From the NCBI GenBank assembly GCA_013403005.1, contig JACBOA010000013.1, positions 1 through 63,322 of the forward strand: a DNA stretch of 63,322 bases. The letters are read 5' to 3'. A program made the position numbers and the translations under genes. The stretch is from Methanobacteriaceae archaeon. GTDB taxonomy: Archaea > Methanobacteriota > Methanobacteria > Methanobacteriales > Methanobacteriaceae. Shown here one piece after another: positions 38,026 through 47,706 of the stretch (its first letter is position 1; each line of letters begins with the position of its first letter). The notes below the pieces were generated by a model. That model saw nothing but the letters and a program-made list of their open reading frames with translations. It did no database searches and was not told the origin of the DNA.

Positions 38026-38991
38026 ATGTCCATAGTTGTAAACACCACCACTCCTGAAGGAATTATCCTGGCAGCTGACAGCCGACAGTCATATAGAAAT
38101 ATGAAAGGAATGGCCCGCGTCGGAAGTGAAAACGCCGTTAAACTTTTCCAGATTAATAGTAGAATCGGTGCCGGCATCGCCGGGCTGGCCTTCCTAGTTG
38201 AAAATGGTGTTCCCAAGAATCTTAGCCAGTTCATCGAAGAATTTAAACACGAAGATGGAGTGGAAGACATGGAAGTTGAAGAGGTGGTTCAGGGACTTTA
38301 CCATCTGTTTAACCGGAAATATAACTGGGAAGATCAGTTAAATGATCTGGAAGCCAGCATTGGAAATGATCTGCAGTCCAAGGGTCTTAAAATAATCAAT
38401 GTACAGAGAAAGGATAATCAGGTGCACTTCACCTTTCAGAACCCACAGGGAATTGTTGAAGAAATAAATGCAGGCCTGGACATCATAGAGGTTCTGGTTG
38501 CTGGTTTTAATCGGGATGGATCTCATCAGGTTTTCAGTTGCCGCATCCCGGGTCAGGTGCAGAAACTTAGGGACAGTTACCAAATTGATAAACAGTATGG
38601 TAGTTCCTGGATTGGGCAGGGAGACGTTATCACCAGGATAGTTTTAGGATTTGACGGACGCATTGTTAATTTAGACTTTGTGAAGGACGCTCTGGGAACT
38701 CTTGGCGAGGCAGAAGTTCAGAGGCAGCTTCAGGGGATGGAGTATAATATCCAGTGGGGAACTATGACCCTGCAGGATGCTGTGGACTTCGCCACCTTGA
38801 TGATCCATACCACCAGTGCCATTCAAAGATTTTCAGATGGTATAAATGCAGACCCTGGTGACATGCCTGGAGTGGGAGGGCCCATTGATGTGGCTGTTAT
38901 CACCCCGGACCATGGTTTTGTCTGGTTGAAAAAGAAGAAACTGAACTTCGAAGATGTTGAGGTTGATCTGGACCGTTGCCCATACATTTAA
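38026..38991 (+). CDS. Proteasome-like Ntn hydrolase with predicted N-terminal serine nucleophile
   Basis: After removal of Met1 the product would begin with Ser. Aligned on proteasome beta subunits, Ser1 takes the place of Thr1, and the following strand ends in EGIILAADSR with Asp at position 17, exactly as in beta subunits. A Lys in AVKLFQIN (position 38) corresponds to catalytic Lys33, and GAGIAGLA follows as in the beta fold. There is no propeptide. The mature chain is 320 residues, about 100 more than a beta subunit, with an added middle region (about 75-165). It is neither the archaeal PsmB nor clearly Anbu. It may be a dedicated self-processed peptidase or amidase. The ATG with GAGG upstream supports the exact N-terminus. 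Confidence 0.7.
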   Translation: MSIVVNTTTPEGIILAADSRQSYRNMKGMARVGSENAVKLFQINSRIGAGIAGLAFLVENGVPKNLSQFIEEFKHEDGVEDMEVEEVVQGLYHLFNRKYNWEDQLNDLEASIGNDLQSKGLKIINVQRKDNQVHFTFQNPQGIVEEINAGLDIIEVLVAGFNRDGSHQVFSCRIPGQVQKLRDSYQIDKQYGSSWIGQGDVITRIVLGFDGRIVNLDFVKDALGTLGEAEVQRQLQGMEYNIQWGTMTLQDAVDFATLMIHTTSAIQRFSDGINADPGDMPGVGGPIDVAVITPDHGFVWLKKKKLNFEDVEVDLDRCPYI

Positions 38992-39145
38992 TTAATAGAA
39001 TAGTTATTTGAATAGTTATTTCGAAAATTTCATTAATTATCGGGTTCATAAAGTGATAAGAAGATCTAAATAAGCTTATATAGAAAGAATCTTACCTATA
39101 CTAATCCTTAAGTCAGTTTGATGTTTAAAAAATGGAGTTGAAGAG

Positions 39146-39841
39146 ATGTCTGATCTATCCAGTCTCTTAGCAGTGACCATACCCCTCTCCTGGGCAGCAG
39201 CAGTTAGTCCGGTGACTTTTTCCATTTTCCTGGTGATAATGTCCATGGCCAAAAAACCCAAGTTAGCTGGATTTTCATTTTATCTGGGTGCCATTGTAGT
39301 CCTGCTGGTAACTGTTTTCATGGGAATTTTTCTGGGTCAGAAGTTAAGTTCTTCTGGTCTCACCGATCCTGCCACCATGACTGCCATAGATCTTTTCCTG
39401 GGTGCAGTCCTAATTCTTCTAGGTATTCGGAACTTCGCAGCCAAGGGAGATAATAAAGGAGGGAATATGTTAAAACACTTGCAAATAGATGAAAATGCAG
39501 GTACTTTCCGACAGTTCTTTAAATACTTTATCATAGGAATAGTTGCATTTATTATGAACTTCAGCACGGCTATTTTCGTCCTGGGCGTTGGTCGGAGCAT
39601 AGGAGTAGCCAACTCCGGGTTAAGCAACGATACCATAGCTGTAATTATCCTAATCCTCATAGCACTTTTAATTATAGAAGTTCCCCTTCTTTTCTTTGTG
39701 ATTTTACCTGAAAAAGCTCATGCAGTTCTGGGACCAGTTGATAAATGGATAAACAATCATGGAAACATTGTAACTGGACTGTTCTGTATTTTCATAGGTA
39801 TCTTTGTGATCTACAGTGGCCTGCAAAAACTAGGAATATGA
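39146..39841 (+). CDS. Sap/LysE-like small transporter (GAP/SfLAP group)
   Basis: The 231-residue protein has six predicted membrane helices. The first motif, SWAAAVSPVTFSIFLVIMS, and the central cytoplasmic loop between helices three and four match the Sap (peptidoglycolipid addressing/GAP) family of the LysE superfamily. Members move small polar or lipid-linked molecules; the substrate here is unknown. ATG 39146 follows GGAG with an 8-9 nt spacer. It is convergent with the CoA-transferase gene, separated by about 210 nt. Confidence 0.7.
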   Translation: MSDLSSLLAVTIPLSWAAAVSPVTFSIFLVIMSMAKKPKLAGFSFYLGAIVVLLVTVFMGIFLGQKLSSSGLTDPATMTAIDLFLGAVLILLGIRNFAAKGDNKGGNMLKHLQIDENAGTFRQFFKYFIIGIVAFIMNFSTAIFVLGVGRSIGVANSGLSNDTIAVIILILIALLIIEVPLLFFVILPEKAHAVLGPVDKWINNHGNIVTGLFCIFIGIFVIYSGLQKLGI

Positions 39842-40055
39842 CCCCTCTGAAAAAGGGTGGAAAAATAGTTTTCTGTCTTAAAAACATCCAGAATTGTTAT
39901 AAAATGAAAGCAATCCCATTTGGTAAGTATGTTGAATCTTTTCAGACCTTTGGACTACAGCGAAGAATACGGTAATCAGTTGGAACACTTAATTCAGATG
40001 GAAATTAACACCTGGAAATGTTTTTAAAGTCCGGATATTAGCGCCGGAACCTGAT

Positions 40056-41357
40056 TTAAACGAGGTACATCTCTTCTGCTTTTCTGTACAGTTCGTCCCT
40101 GAACTTGGGATGTGCAATTTTAATTATCGCCTCTGCTCTTTCTCTGGTGGATTTTCCCTTTAAATTAACCGCACCATACTCGGTTACCAAGTAATGGGTG
40201 TCCATACGGGGGGTGGTGACCATGGCTCCCGGGTCTAAACGATCCACCACCCTGGAAATGGTACCGTTTTTGGCAGTGGAGTAAAAAGCGAGTATTGATT
40301 TACCATCCTTAGAATCAAAGGCCCCTCTCACAAAATCCAGTTGTCCTCCTGTTCCACTGTACTGATGTCCAGCCAGATACTCTGCATTGCACTGTCCCAA
40401 AAGATCCACCTGAATTAGGGAGTTTATGGATATCATCCTATCATTTTTGGCTATAACTGCTGGATGATTCACATAGGAGCAGGGATAACTCTCCATGGCC
40501 GGGTTTTCATTCATGAATTCCAGCATCTCCTGATCTCCCTGAGCCACAGTGAAAACATGTTTACGAGGGTGCAGTGTTTTCTCTTCCCCTGTAACAACTC
40601 CTTTTTTGATAAGCTGAACCATTCCCGGGCCGAATACTTCTGTATGGATTCCCAGGTCTGAATGATTTCCCAACTGGTCAGAAACAGCATTAGGGAGGAC
40701 CCCTATTCCCATCTGAATGGTTGCACCATCAGGAACCATTTTGGAGATGATTTTACCAATAGTGTCTGCTTCTGGCTGCTTTTCCCCGCAGGGGAAATCA
40801 GGGATGGTTACATGGTTCTCCACCACGGCATCTACTTCAGAGATATGGATCAAAGAATCACCAAATACTCGTGGCATGTTCTGGTTTACTTCTAAAATTA
40901 AAACACGTGCTGCCCGGGCAGCAGTGGATGTGAAATCATTGGCAGTTCCAAAAGAAAAATACCCGGCATCATCCATGGGAGAAACTGTGGTAATGCACAC
41001 ATCCACACCTATATACTCCTCCAGAAGCCTGGGTATCTGGTGGAGGTGGTTGGGAACGTAATAATTCAAACCAGTGCTTACCAGACCACGGGTACCGGAA
41101 TCCACGAATCCACTGTAGGCCTCCACACAATCCACCAAATCCGGTGCCAGGATGGTGGAACAAACCGAAGATAATGGAAGGACGGAAAACATCCTTATTT
41201 TTTCCAGATCACCCTCTCTTAAACGAGAAGCCACTGCCTCCAGTAGTGCAGGTGGTTCGGCCATGGTTAATCCATGAACCAGCATGTCTCCTTTTCTAAT
41301 AAGTTTAACTGCTTCTTCTGGAGTGGTTAACTTCCTTTGATAATCGTTTTTATACAT
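40056..41357 (-). CDS. Acetyl-CoA hydrolase/CoA-transferase family (4-hydroxybutyrate CoA-transferase-like)
   Basis: The 433-residue protein is a family I CoA-transferase. The catalytic glutamate is likely Glu240 in GIHTEVFGPGM, and the glycine-rich segments GATIQMGIGVLPNAV and GTGGQLDFVRGA are in the expected order. The closest group moves CoA between acetate or butyrate and hydroxyacids, or hydrolyses acetyl-CoA. A thioester of active-site Glu is the known intermediate. Such an activity is not part of the core pathway of hydrogenotrophic methanogens. It may handle acetate exchange or succinyl/propionyl-CoA. Start ATG 41357; the gene stands alone. Confidence 0.85.
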   Translation of the reverse strand: MYKNDYQRKLTTPEEAVKLIRKGDMLVHGLTMAEPPALLEAVASRLREGDLEKIRMFSVLPLSSVCSTILAPDLVDCVEAYSGFVDSGTRGLVSTGLNYYVPNHLHQIPRLLEEYIGVDVCITTVSPMDDAGYFSFGTANDFTSTAARAARVLILEVNQNMPRVFGDSLIHISEVDAVVENHVTIPDFPCGEKQPEADTIGKIISKMVPDGATIQMGIGVLPNAVSDQLGNHSDLGIHTEVFGPGMVQLIKKGVVTGEEKTLHPRKHVFTVAQGDQEMLEFMNENPAMESYPCSYVNHPAVIAKNDRMISINSLIQVDLLGQCNAEYLAGHQYSGTGGQLDFVRGAFDSKDGKSILAFYSTAKNGTISRVVDRLDPGAMVTTPRMDTHYLVTEYGAVNLKGKSTRERAEAIIKIAHPKFRDELYRKAEEMYLV

Positions 41358-41434
41358 TTTAAACCCCCTATCCTGGTTTAACAGTGCAAGTATTATAAAA
41401 AATGTTTAATATTGTATTAGATTTTTTTCTGGTT

Positions 41435-42070
41435 TTAGGCTTTTTTGTGGTATTCATCAGATCCTAACCCTAAAAGATACCCTCCGAATACCAGTATCCA
41501 TAAGATAATGGGGTAGGCCACCCATCTTTCCACTCCCCCACCACCCAGTAAGGGGATGAACATGCTGGCTGTGAAGAGGAAAAACAGGCAAATACCTCCG
41601 AATATGATTGCTATGTATTTAAATGGTGATTTGATTAACCTTGAGGAGTAAATAGATGATAATCCTCCGCTTGTAAATGCCATCAGGGAGAATATGGGGT
41701 GCATGGGTGTCATGTTTCCCGGGAATATACCCACTCCCAGAACCCCCAGTCCCAGTAATCCTATTAAAATTCCTGCTATTTTTTCATGATAAACTCTGAT
41801 AAGGTAGTAATCTCCCAATATTATCAGGACCCCTGCAATTATCATGGTTAGATTGAATATGGTTGCTGAGGGCTGGGTTATGATGCTATTAGGAGGTACA
41901 GTAGCTCCCAAATCACTTATCATACTATTGGCTGTAGTGTAGGTCAGTTCTTCCGGATAAAATATTTCTCCAGTTATTATGCCCATTAAAACAACTGAAG
42001 CAGCCAAAATAAAGAGAATTCCTGCCTTTGAAAGTTTTAATTTATTGGATTTATCACTTTTTTGCTTCAT
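41435..42070 (-). CDS. DUF998 family membrane protein
   Basis: The 211-residue protein has six membrane helices and the family motif VGIFPGNMTPMHPIFSLMAF between helices three and four. Function is unknown; DUF998 proteins are small polytopic proteins in archaea and bacteria. I prefer ATG 42070 because the GGGGGG block then sits at normal distance; ATG 42076 is two codons earlier and too close to it. No operon partner is clear; the SulP gene begins 250 nt upstream on the same strand. Confidence 0.85.
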   Translation of the reverse strand: MKQKSDKSNKLKLSKAGILFILAASVVLMGIITGEIFYPEELTYTTANSMISDLGATVPPNSIITQPSATIFNLTMIIAGVLIILGDYYLIRVYHEKIAGILIGLLGLGVLGVGIFPGNMTPMHPIFSLMAFTSGGLSSIYSSRLIKSPFKYIAIIFGGICLFFLFTASMFIPLLGGGGVERWVAYPIILWILVFGGYLLGLGSDEYHKKA

Positions 42071-42329
42071 AAGCATCCCCCCATGTTCAAGATATCTCTT
42101 GAAATTCTTTTATTCACTTACTCATTTTCCATCTGTCTTTCCATTACCATCAAAGTTTAATATCCGATGTGTCTTTTTCCGTTGCATCCAAGTGACTTAT
42201 TTCTTTTAACAGTTCCAGGGTGATTCCTATCTTTTCCTAGTTAATAATTTTATAGTAATTACGCGTGTCTTTTTAATTATATCCCAACTATATCCATATT
42301 TTTGCTATTTGACAGAGTGAAACCGGACC

Positions 42330-44054
42330 CTAATTAGACTTATTCTTATCTTTGCGGTTTTCAAATGCTTTGATAGCGTCATTTACTCCTCCGTAGAGAT
42401 TCTCTTCCCCCAGGATATTTAAAAATCCGGAGCGTTGGAATTGATTCCTTAAACTGGGAAAAACTGTGGTCATGACCAATAGCACGCCCATCTCATCCAG
42501 AATGATTTTCAATTCTTTTAACATCTGTACAGAGGTGTAATCAATGCCAGTGAATCCCCCGGAATCTAAAACAAACCATTCAACTGGATATTCCGAGCAT
42601 TTAACCAGATTAATAACTTCTTCCTTCAGTTTTTCTGCATTGGCGTAATATAAATCCCGGTTGAATCTGTAAACGATCAATCCTTTTTTGGTGTAAACAC
42701 CAAGAATTACTGGAACGAAAGCCCAATCTCCATTTTCATTACGGATTAAAATACTGTTATTCGGCCTGTAAGAGTGGCTCAGGTGTAAAAGGAGAGATAT
42801 TACCACTGCTACCACAATTCCCCATAAAACACCCACCAGAACCACAGTAATAAGAGTTATGATTGCCAGAACAAATTCTGCTGGTACTTCCCTATATATA
42901 TCCTTCAAACTCGATATATCAACCATTTCCAGGCCAATCAGGAATACAATGGTGGCCAGAGTGGCGTTGGGTAAGAGAGAAATTGGTTCGGTTAAAAATA
43001 TCACCACGAAGAGAACCACAGCTGCAGTTACCAGAGTAGCCAGTTGACTGCGGGCTCCGGAGTCTATGGCAATCTGAGTCTTGGTGGGACTACCATTCAC
43101 CACGAAACTGCCAGTTAAACCAGCTGCCAGGTTTGATAAACCCAACCCCAAGATGTCCTGGTTCTCATCCAACTCATCAGAACACTTAACACTGTAAGCC
43201 CTGCTAGTTGCAGCACTCTGGGCTATTATTACAATAAAACAGGCCCCGGCAGCGGTGAAGAGGGCATAATAATCCAGAGTAGAAAATGGGGGTATGATGA
43301 TGCTGGGGATGCCACTGGGAACCGAACCCACCACAGTTACCCCGATCTGGGTAAAGTCATAAATGAAACTGATTATGATGGTTCCCATGACTGCGATGAG
43401 TGCTCCTGGGATTTTCCGGTTAATTCTCCGAGTTATAAGAATAATGGCTACCACTGATACAGATACCATTAGAGTGGTGAGGCTGGTTTGTGGTAAATTG
43501 GAAATGAATGAGGTTATTCTGGGTAGGGTATCTATTCCAGTGGTGCTTATGCCAAACATTGCCCCTAACTGGCTTATGGCCACCTGGATCCCCACTCCGG
43601 TGAGGAATCCCACCAGTGCAGTGCGAGATAGGAAATCTCCTATAAACCCCAATCCAAAAATTCTAGCAGCTAGCAGGAATAATCCACATAATATAGCCAC
43701 TGCAAAAGCCATGGATATGTACACTGGACTACCTGGTGCAGCTGCAGTTACCAGAATTCCGTACATTATCGCGGCTGTGGCTGAATCTGCACCCACAATA
43801 AGATGACGTGATGAACAGAAAATGGCAAAAACTGCCATGGGGATTAAAATGGTATATATACCTGTGATGATGGGCATTCCTGCAATTTTAGCATATCCCA
43901 TGACTTCAGGGATGAAAATGGCAGCCATGACTATGCCAGCAATGATTTCAGGCAATAAACTGGAACCATCAATGGGTAGCACCCCCTGTAATAAGGCACC
44001 CTTTAGCCTTGCAATTATTTCACTTATGCAATCACACCCTAAATACCCAAGCAT
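42330..44054 (-). CDS. SulP-family anion transporter with C-terminal STAS domain
   Basis: The 574-residue protein has about eleven to twelve membrane segments, the SulP signature near residues 45-100 (IPEVMGYAKIAGMPIITGIYT) and the second motif NLAAGLTGSFVVNGSPTKT, followed by a cytoplasmic STAS domain at about 440-560 (FVLDSGGFTGIDYTSVQMLKEL). SulP proteins carry sulfate, bicarbonate or other anions. In a methanogen bicarbonate, molybdate or sulfate are candidates and cannot be separated by eye. The ATG at 44054 has no clear Shine-Dalgarno site, so the first codons are uncertain. Confidence 0.93.
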   Translation of the reverse strand: MLGYLGCDCISEIIARLKGALLQGVLPIDGSSLLPEIIAGIVMAAIFIPEVMGYAKIAGMPIITGIYTILIPMAVFAIFCSSRHLIVGADSATAAIMYGILVTAAAPGSPVYISMAFAVAILCGLFLLAARIFGLGFIGDFLSRTALVGFLTGVGIQVAISQLGAMFGISTTGIDTLPRITSFISNLPQTSLTTLMVSVSVVAIILITRRINRKIPGALIAVMGTIIISFIYDFTQIGVTVVGSVPSGIPSIIIPPFSTLDYYALFTAAGACFIVIIAQSAATSRAYSVKCSDELDENQDILGLGLSNLAAGLTGSFVVNGSPTKTQIAIDSGARSQLATLVTAAVVLFVVIFLTEPISLLPNATLATIVFLIGLEMVDISSLKDIYREVPAEFVLAIITLITVVLVGVLWGIVVAVVISLLLHLSHSYRPNNSILIRNENGDWAFVPVILGVYTKKGLIVYRFNRDLYYANAEKLKEEVINLVKCSEYPVEWFVLDSGGFTGIDYTSVQMLKELKIILDEMGVLLVMTTVFPSLRNQFQRSGFLNILGEENLYGGVNDAIKAFENRKDKNKSN

Positions 44055-44390
44055 ATTAGTAACTAAAAGAAATCATAATCTTTTAAATTCAAATTTCTAC
44101 AATAACACTTATATCAATTATTAATAATAAAGTCACCCTAAAAGTTTCAAATACCAATAGATGTTATTGAAATCAGGAAAAAAGACCATGAACACCTTTA
44201 AAATCTTTTAAATATTTTATAAATTTAGTAAAATCTAAAAATCTATTAAAAATCTTTTTAATAATGGCTTAATAATGTTTTTGTGTGAAATATTGAAAAT
44301 TCCCGAATAATCTGCAAGTTGACATCAATATTAGTCGAAAAAATTTTTAGGGATAAGTTTTTTAAAAATCAATAAAAATGACTATAATTG
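44055..44390. other. AT-rich divergent promoter region of SulP and DNA glycosylase genes
   Basis: The 336-bp spacer is almost entirely A and T. Several TTTATAAATTTA-like stretches could be TATA boxes. No gene is visible. Confidence 0.45.
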
Positions 44391-45374
44391 ATGATAATTG
44401 AATTTACCATTTCAAATCACGGACTGAAAGGACCACTTAATTTACCTCTTACTATCAACAGTGGCCAGACCAGCCAGCCCCCATGGAAAAAAACTAATTC
44501 ACACTTTCAGGAACTTATTCTAGTTGATGGTATACCCTGTCTAGTTAAAATTAACTCTGATGACATTCCAAGAGAAGGTCAAATTAGAATAATTGCGGAA
44601 CACCCTGAAAATCTGTCAATTAAAAGTATTGAAAGTTCTGTTCGGGAAATATTTGACCTGGACTATGATCTGAACCATTTATACCGCTTTTTGCAGGAAG
44701 ATCCGAAACTGGCACCTACCATTGACTTTTGCAGGGGTCTTAGACTATTCAAAGCCCATAATCCTTTTGAATGCATAATATCCTCTATATCCTCATCAAA
44801 CTGCTCTATTAAGCGTTGGACGCGTTCCATCGACGATGTTAAAAGGAAATGGGGGGACGGGTATCGTTTTAGTTCGGGTGATTTTTACACCTTCCCCACT
44901 CCAGAAGTTCTGAGTAAAGTACCAGAACACGACTTAGAAGAAATGCAACGAGCAGAAGACAATCTACCAGATGATTTCATTTTTGACAGAAATCTTCGCT
45001 CCTGTGGTGTTGGTTACCGGGCTAAATACATTATCAAGGCATCTGAAATGGTTCAATCTGACATTGATCTCCAGAAACTGGCCAAGATGAAGTATGAAAA
45101 AGCCTTTGACACCATCCTTGAATTACCTGGAGTGGGTCCTAAAGTGGCGGACTGTATCCTGCTCTATGGTTTTGGAATGGGAGAAGCCTTTCCAGTGGAT
45201 GTGTGGATTAAAAGAATCATAGAGCATTTATACTTTTCTAAAGAAGAACTGAAACCAGAGATTGTACGGGAATTCGGTAGGGAAAGTTTCGGTGACTTTG
45301 CAGGGTATGTGCAGCTTTATCTATTCCATTACGCCCGGAAATCCGGACTTTTAGAATCACTGGCTAAAAAATGA
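44391..45374 (+). CDS. ogg: OGG1-type 8-oxoguanine DNA glycosylase
   Basis: The enzyme would remove 8-oxoguanine from DNA and cleave the strand. The 327-residue product has an N-terminal beta domain, the helical region with FECIISSISSSNCSIKRWTRSI, and the HhH-GPD motif LPGVGPKVADCILLYGFG. Lys251 and Asp270 stand where human OGG1 has Lys249 and Asp268, with the same 19-residue spacing (PVDVWIKRI). This points to OGG1 rather than AlkA, which lacks the Lys. ATG 44391 is used; TTG 44388 directly precedes it. In a strict anaerobe it joins the nearby oxidative-stress genes. Confidence 0.88.
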   Translation: MIIEFTISNHGLKGPLNLPLTINSGQTSQPPWKKTNSHFQELILVDGIPCLVKINSDDIPREGQIRIIAEHPENLSIKSIESSVREIFDLDYDLNHLYRFLQEDPKLAPTIDFCRGLRLFKAHNPFECIISSISSSNCSIKRWTRSIDDVKRKWGDGYRFSSGDFYTFPTPEVLSKVPEHDLEEMQRAEDNLPDDFIFDRNLRSCGVGYRAKYIIKASEMVQSDIDLQKLAKMKYEKAFDTILELPGVGPKVADCILLYGFGMGEAFPVDVWIKRIIEHLYFSKEELKPEIVREFGRESFGDFAGYVQLYLFHYARKSGLLESLAKK

Positions 45375-45432
45375 AAAAGTGGGGAATGATTTTATTGGTG
45401 AATGAATCCCATTTAAGGAATTAGTAACAATC

Positions 45433-45606
45433 CTATTCTTCTGCATTTTTCAGATCATGGATACTAATGATCAAAAATATTGCAAAAGCTATGATACCCA
45501 CGTAGTTATACATTGAATTCTGATTGAGAATGAAAGTCTGGAAAATAAGAATAATTAGTATAATAGAAATCATGATAACTGCTATCTGGCTTAAGTTCTT
45601 ATTCAT
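45433..45606 (-). CDS. Small two-helix membrane protein (57 residues)
   Basis: A 57-codon frame runs from ATG 45606 to TAG at 45433-45435 on the minus strand. The ATG is preceded by AGGAGGT, one of the best ribosome binding sites in the window. The product has two hydrophobic helices (IAVIMISIILIILIFQTFIL and YVGIIAFAIFLIISIH) and a short acidic tail. It is a convincing small gene. I do not recognise a family; it could be a membrane regulator or subunit. Confidence 0.7.
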   Translation of the reverse strand: MNKNLSQIAVIMISIILIILIFQTFILNQNSMYNYVGIIAFAIFLIISIHDLKNAEE

Positions 45607-45779
45607 ACACAAATACCTCCTGAATTGCTCTGGAAAACATTTTATTAATTAAAGTATAGTTTATCTCGCTCCGGGAAAAAGGTTATAACAACATTTTTTA
45701 TGTAGAATCCCATCACTGGCCTATCCAATTCAATAGATTTTTTATTTATTAATTACTTTTATGGATTTATTATAAATTT

Positions 45780-47522
45780 TCAGCTTACCAAGTCAGCTGG
45801 TAATCCCTGCTGCAGACATTTCTCCAGGATCCTTTTAAGCTTCCTCTGGTTTAGTGGCCAGGCCATGTAAAGTGCTGCTTTTAACTTTAAAAGAGCTGAT
45901 GGTGCAGGTGGTTCCATGAGTTTACGCATCTTGGGTGTGTCTGGGATCCCTGCTAAGTGTAAGATATTAGGAAGGGCGTCGGCATAATAAACTGACTCAG
46001 CAAAACCTTTTCCCAGTAAACGGCCTTCAGGGTTTCTGATATAAACTCCACCTTCACTGTACTGGGCTCCGCTGGCATTGTAACCAGTTTGCCCTCCGCT
46101 TACTATGGGGGTCATGGTAAATCTGCGGATATCCTCTGGTAACATGTCCTGGAACTGAAAATTCCACTGGTTGGGATACCAGGTATTGGTGATGAAGTAA
46201 TTCAGAGGATCGGATGATTTAACACTCTTAACCCACTGGTCGATCTCCAAGGTCCCCTTCACATCTACCACCTTAGAATTTTCATCAATGTACTGTCCCT
46301 TTACTGCCACGGTCATGGTGCCTGGTGGTTGTTCACCGGTTTGCCGGTAGTATTCCAGATTTTCATCAGTATGGGGTGCGTACATGGTCATTTCCCGGTC
46401 TCCTTCAAACTGGGCCATGAACCAGTCCCATCCCCTGGAATGGGAAGTTTTTGTGAGGATATTGGCTGCTCGTGCTACTTTACACCTGCTGTTACCTAAT
46501 GGTTCCAGGGCGTTGCCCCACTGGTGGTCGAACCAGAACTGTCCCTGGGTGAGGATAATCTCCTCTCCATCCAGTTTGATAATACTACCCGGCTCCAGGC
46601 GGAGGTTAGTTGCTGAATAATAAAGAGTACCAACTTTACAGCAGCAGGGAAGGCATCCTTTGTTTCCCTGGAGAAGGAAATCCTTTTTTGATGATAATCC
46701 AAGGTCCACTTCCATCTCCACATCATCTTCCCCTCCCTGATTAACCCCCCAGGCCTGCACCCTTAGGGGGAAGAGCTGATCCTCTCTTTCGGAAAGGATT
46801 CTGTTCTTGCCTGCTTGATAATGGAAGGGTTCATTGGAAAATTTCAAAAGTCCCGTGGTTCCGGCAATGGCAAATGGTCGGGCCTGGAGGTGTTCTTCAC
46901 CAGCCTGAGCTATGGCCAGTTGCATTTCAAATATTTGATTATCCCAATCACTTAAACCAAAACTGTGGGCCATCCCAGGGGGTAGTAAAGAGTAGCGGTA
47001 GAATGAGACCAGAATTCCGTATTCTCGTCTGCGAGTGTCGCGACAGTTACCTACAAAGAAGTGCCAGCCCACCTGGTATCCCAGTTGCGGGGCGAAATCC
47101 CGGGGAAATTCTATGTTTGATTCATCAGGGATATCCTGATATCCCCGGCTGCTATCCATCCCCAAGAGGTGGTTCATGGCATAGGCCTGTAAAAATGTTA
47201 GCGAATCACAGTGCTCCAGGAGTTTTTCGTATCTTTTCCTGTAACTGGGTGTGAAAGAATCAGGATTCTCCAGAAGTTCACTTATTCGATGGTGCATTCT
47301 CTTTCCAAATGCATCGGGACTGTTTTTCTTACTGAGAATGCGTTTCCTTGCAGCTTTAGGTACATCTTTAGCCTTGAATTTTTTCATCCAAAGGGCTAAG
47401 GCAATATTTTCTCTTGTTAAATCATCCAAATCATTGAGTGCATCTTTTACCATTGAACAAGCTCCACCAAGTAAATCTAAACCTATGATTGATTGAACAA
47501 TTGCAGGATAAAGTTTATTCAT
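45780..47522 (-). CDS. CrtC/AttH lipocalin-like protein (hydroxyneurosporene synthase-type domain)
   Basis: The 580-residue protein has a helical N-terminal region of about 130 residues, rich in charged residues, and then the CrtC/AttH fold. Family marks are DHQWGN, SRGWDWFMAQFEGDREMTMY and the FPRDFAPQLGYQVGWHFFVGNC start. In purple bacteria CrtC hydrates carotenoids; AttH-type relatives are of unknown role. Methanogens are not known to make neurosporene, so a lipid-hydrating or lipid-modifying activity is the cautious guess. No carotenoid genes are nearby. No signal peptide is evident at the start. The Cys-rich LPCCCKVGT segment is unusual. Confidence 0.75.
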   Translation of the reverse strand: MNKLYPAIVQSIIGLDLLGGACSMVKDALNDLDDLTRENIALALWMKKFKAKDVPKAARKRILSKKNSPDAFGKRMHHRISELLENPDSFTPSYRKRYEKLLEHCDSLTFLQAYAMNHLLGMDSSRGYQDIPDESNIEFPRDFAPQLGYQVGWHFFVGNCRDTRRREYGILVSFYRYSLLPPGMAHSFGLSDWDNQIFEMQLAIAQAGEEHLQARPFAIAGTTGLLKFSNEPFHYQAGKNRILSEREDQLFPLRVQAWGVNQGGEDDVEMEVDLGLSSKKDFLLQGNKGCLPCCCKVGTLYYSATNLRLEPGSIIKLDGEEIILTQGQFWFDHQWGNALEPLGNSRCKVARAANILTKTSHSRGWDWFMAQFEGDREMTMYAPHTDENLEYYRQTGEQPPGTMTVAVKGQYIDENSKVVDVKGTLEIDQWVKSVKSSDPLNYFITNTWYPNQWNFQFQDMLPEDIRRFTMTPIVSGGQTGYNASGAQYSEGGVYIRNPEGRLLGKGFAESVYYADALPNILHLAGIPDTPKMRKLMEPPAPSALLKLKAALYMAWPLNQRKLKRILEKCLQQGLPADLVS

Positions 47523-47706
47523 GGGGATTTATTAGACTTATGCCAATTTTTTACTGTCACCATGATCTTTTCAGTTCATACCCTGATAGTAAAAGAAGAA
47601 TGAAAAGAAATGAATAAAATTATTACCATATATCTGCATATAAGCATATCCTATAGATAATGAGTAAGAAATAATCGCTGCTAATGATGAATAAGGAACT
47701 GATTAG

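Noticed and set aside
39745..39975. A 76-codon frame overlapping the end of the Sap-like transporter gene
   Set aside because: It overlaps conserved membrane helices in another frame and has no ribosome binding site.
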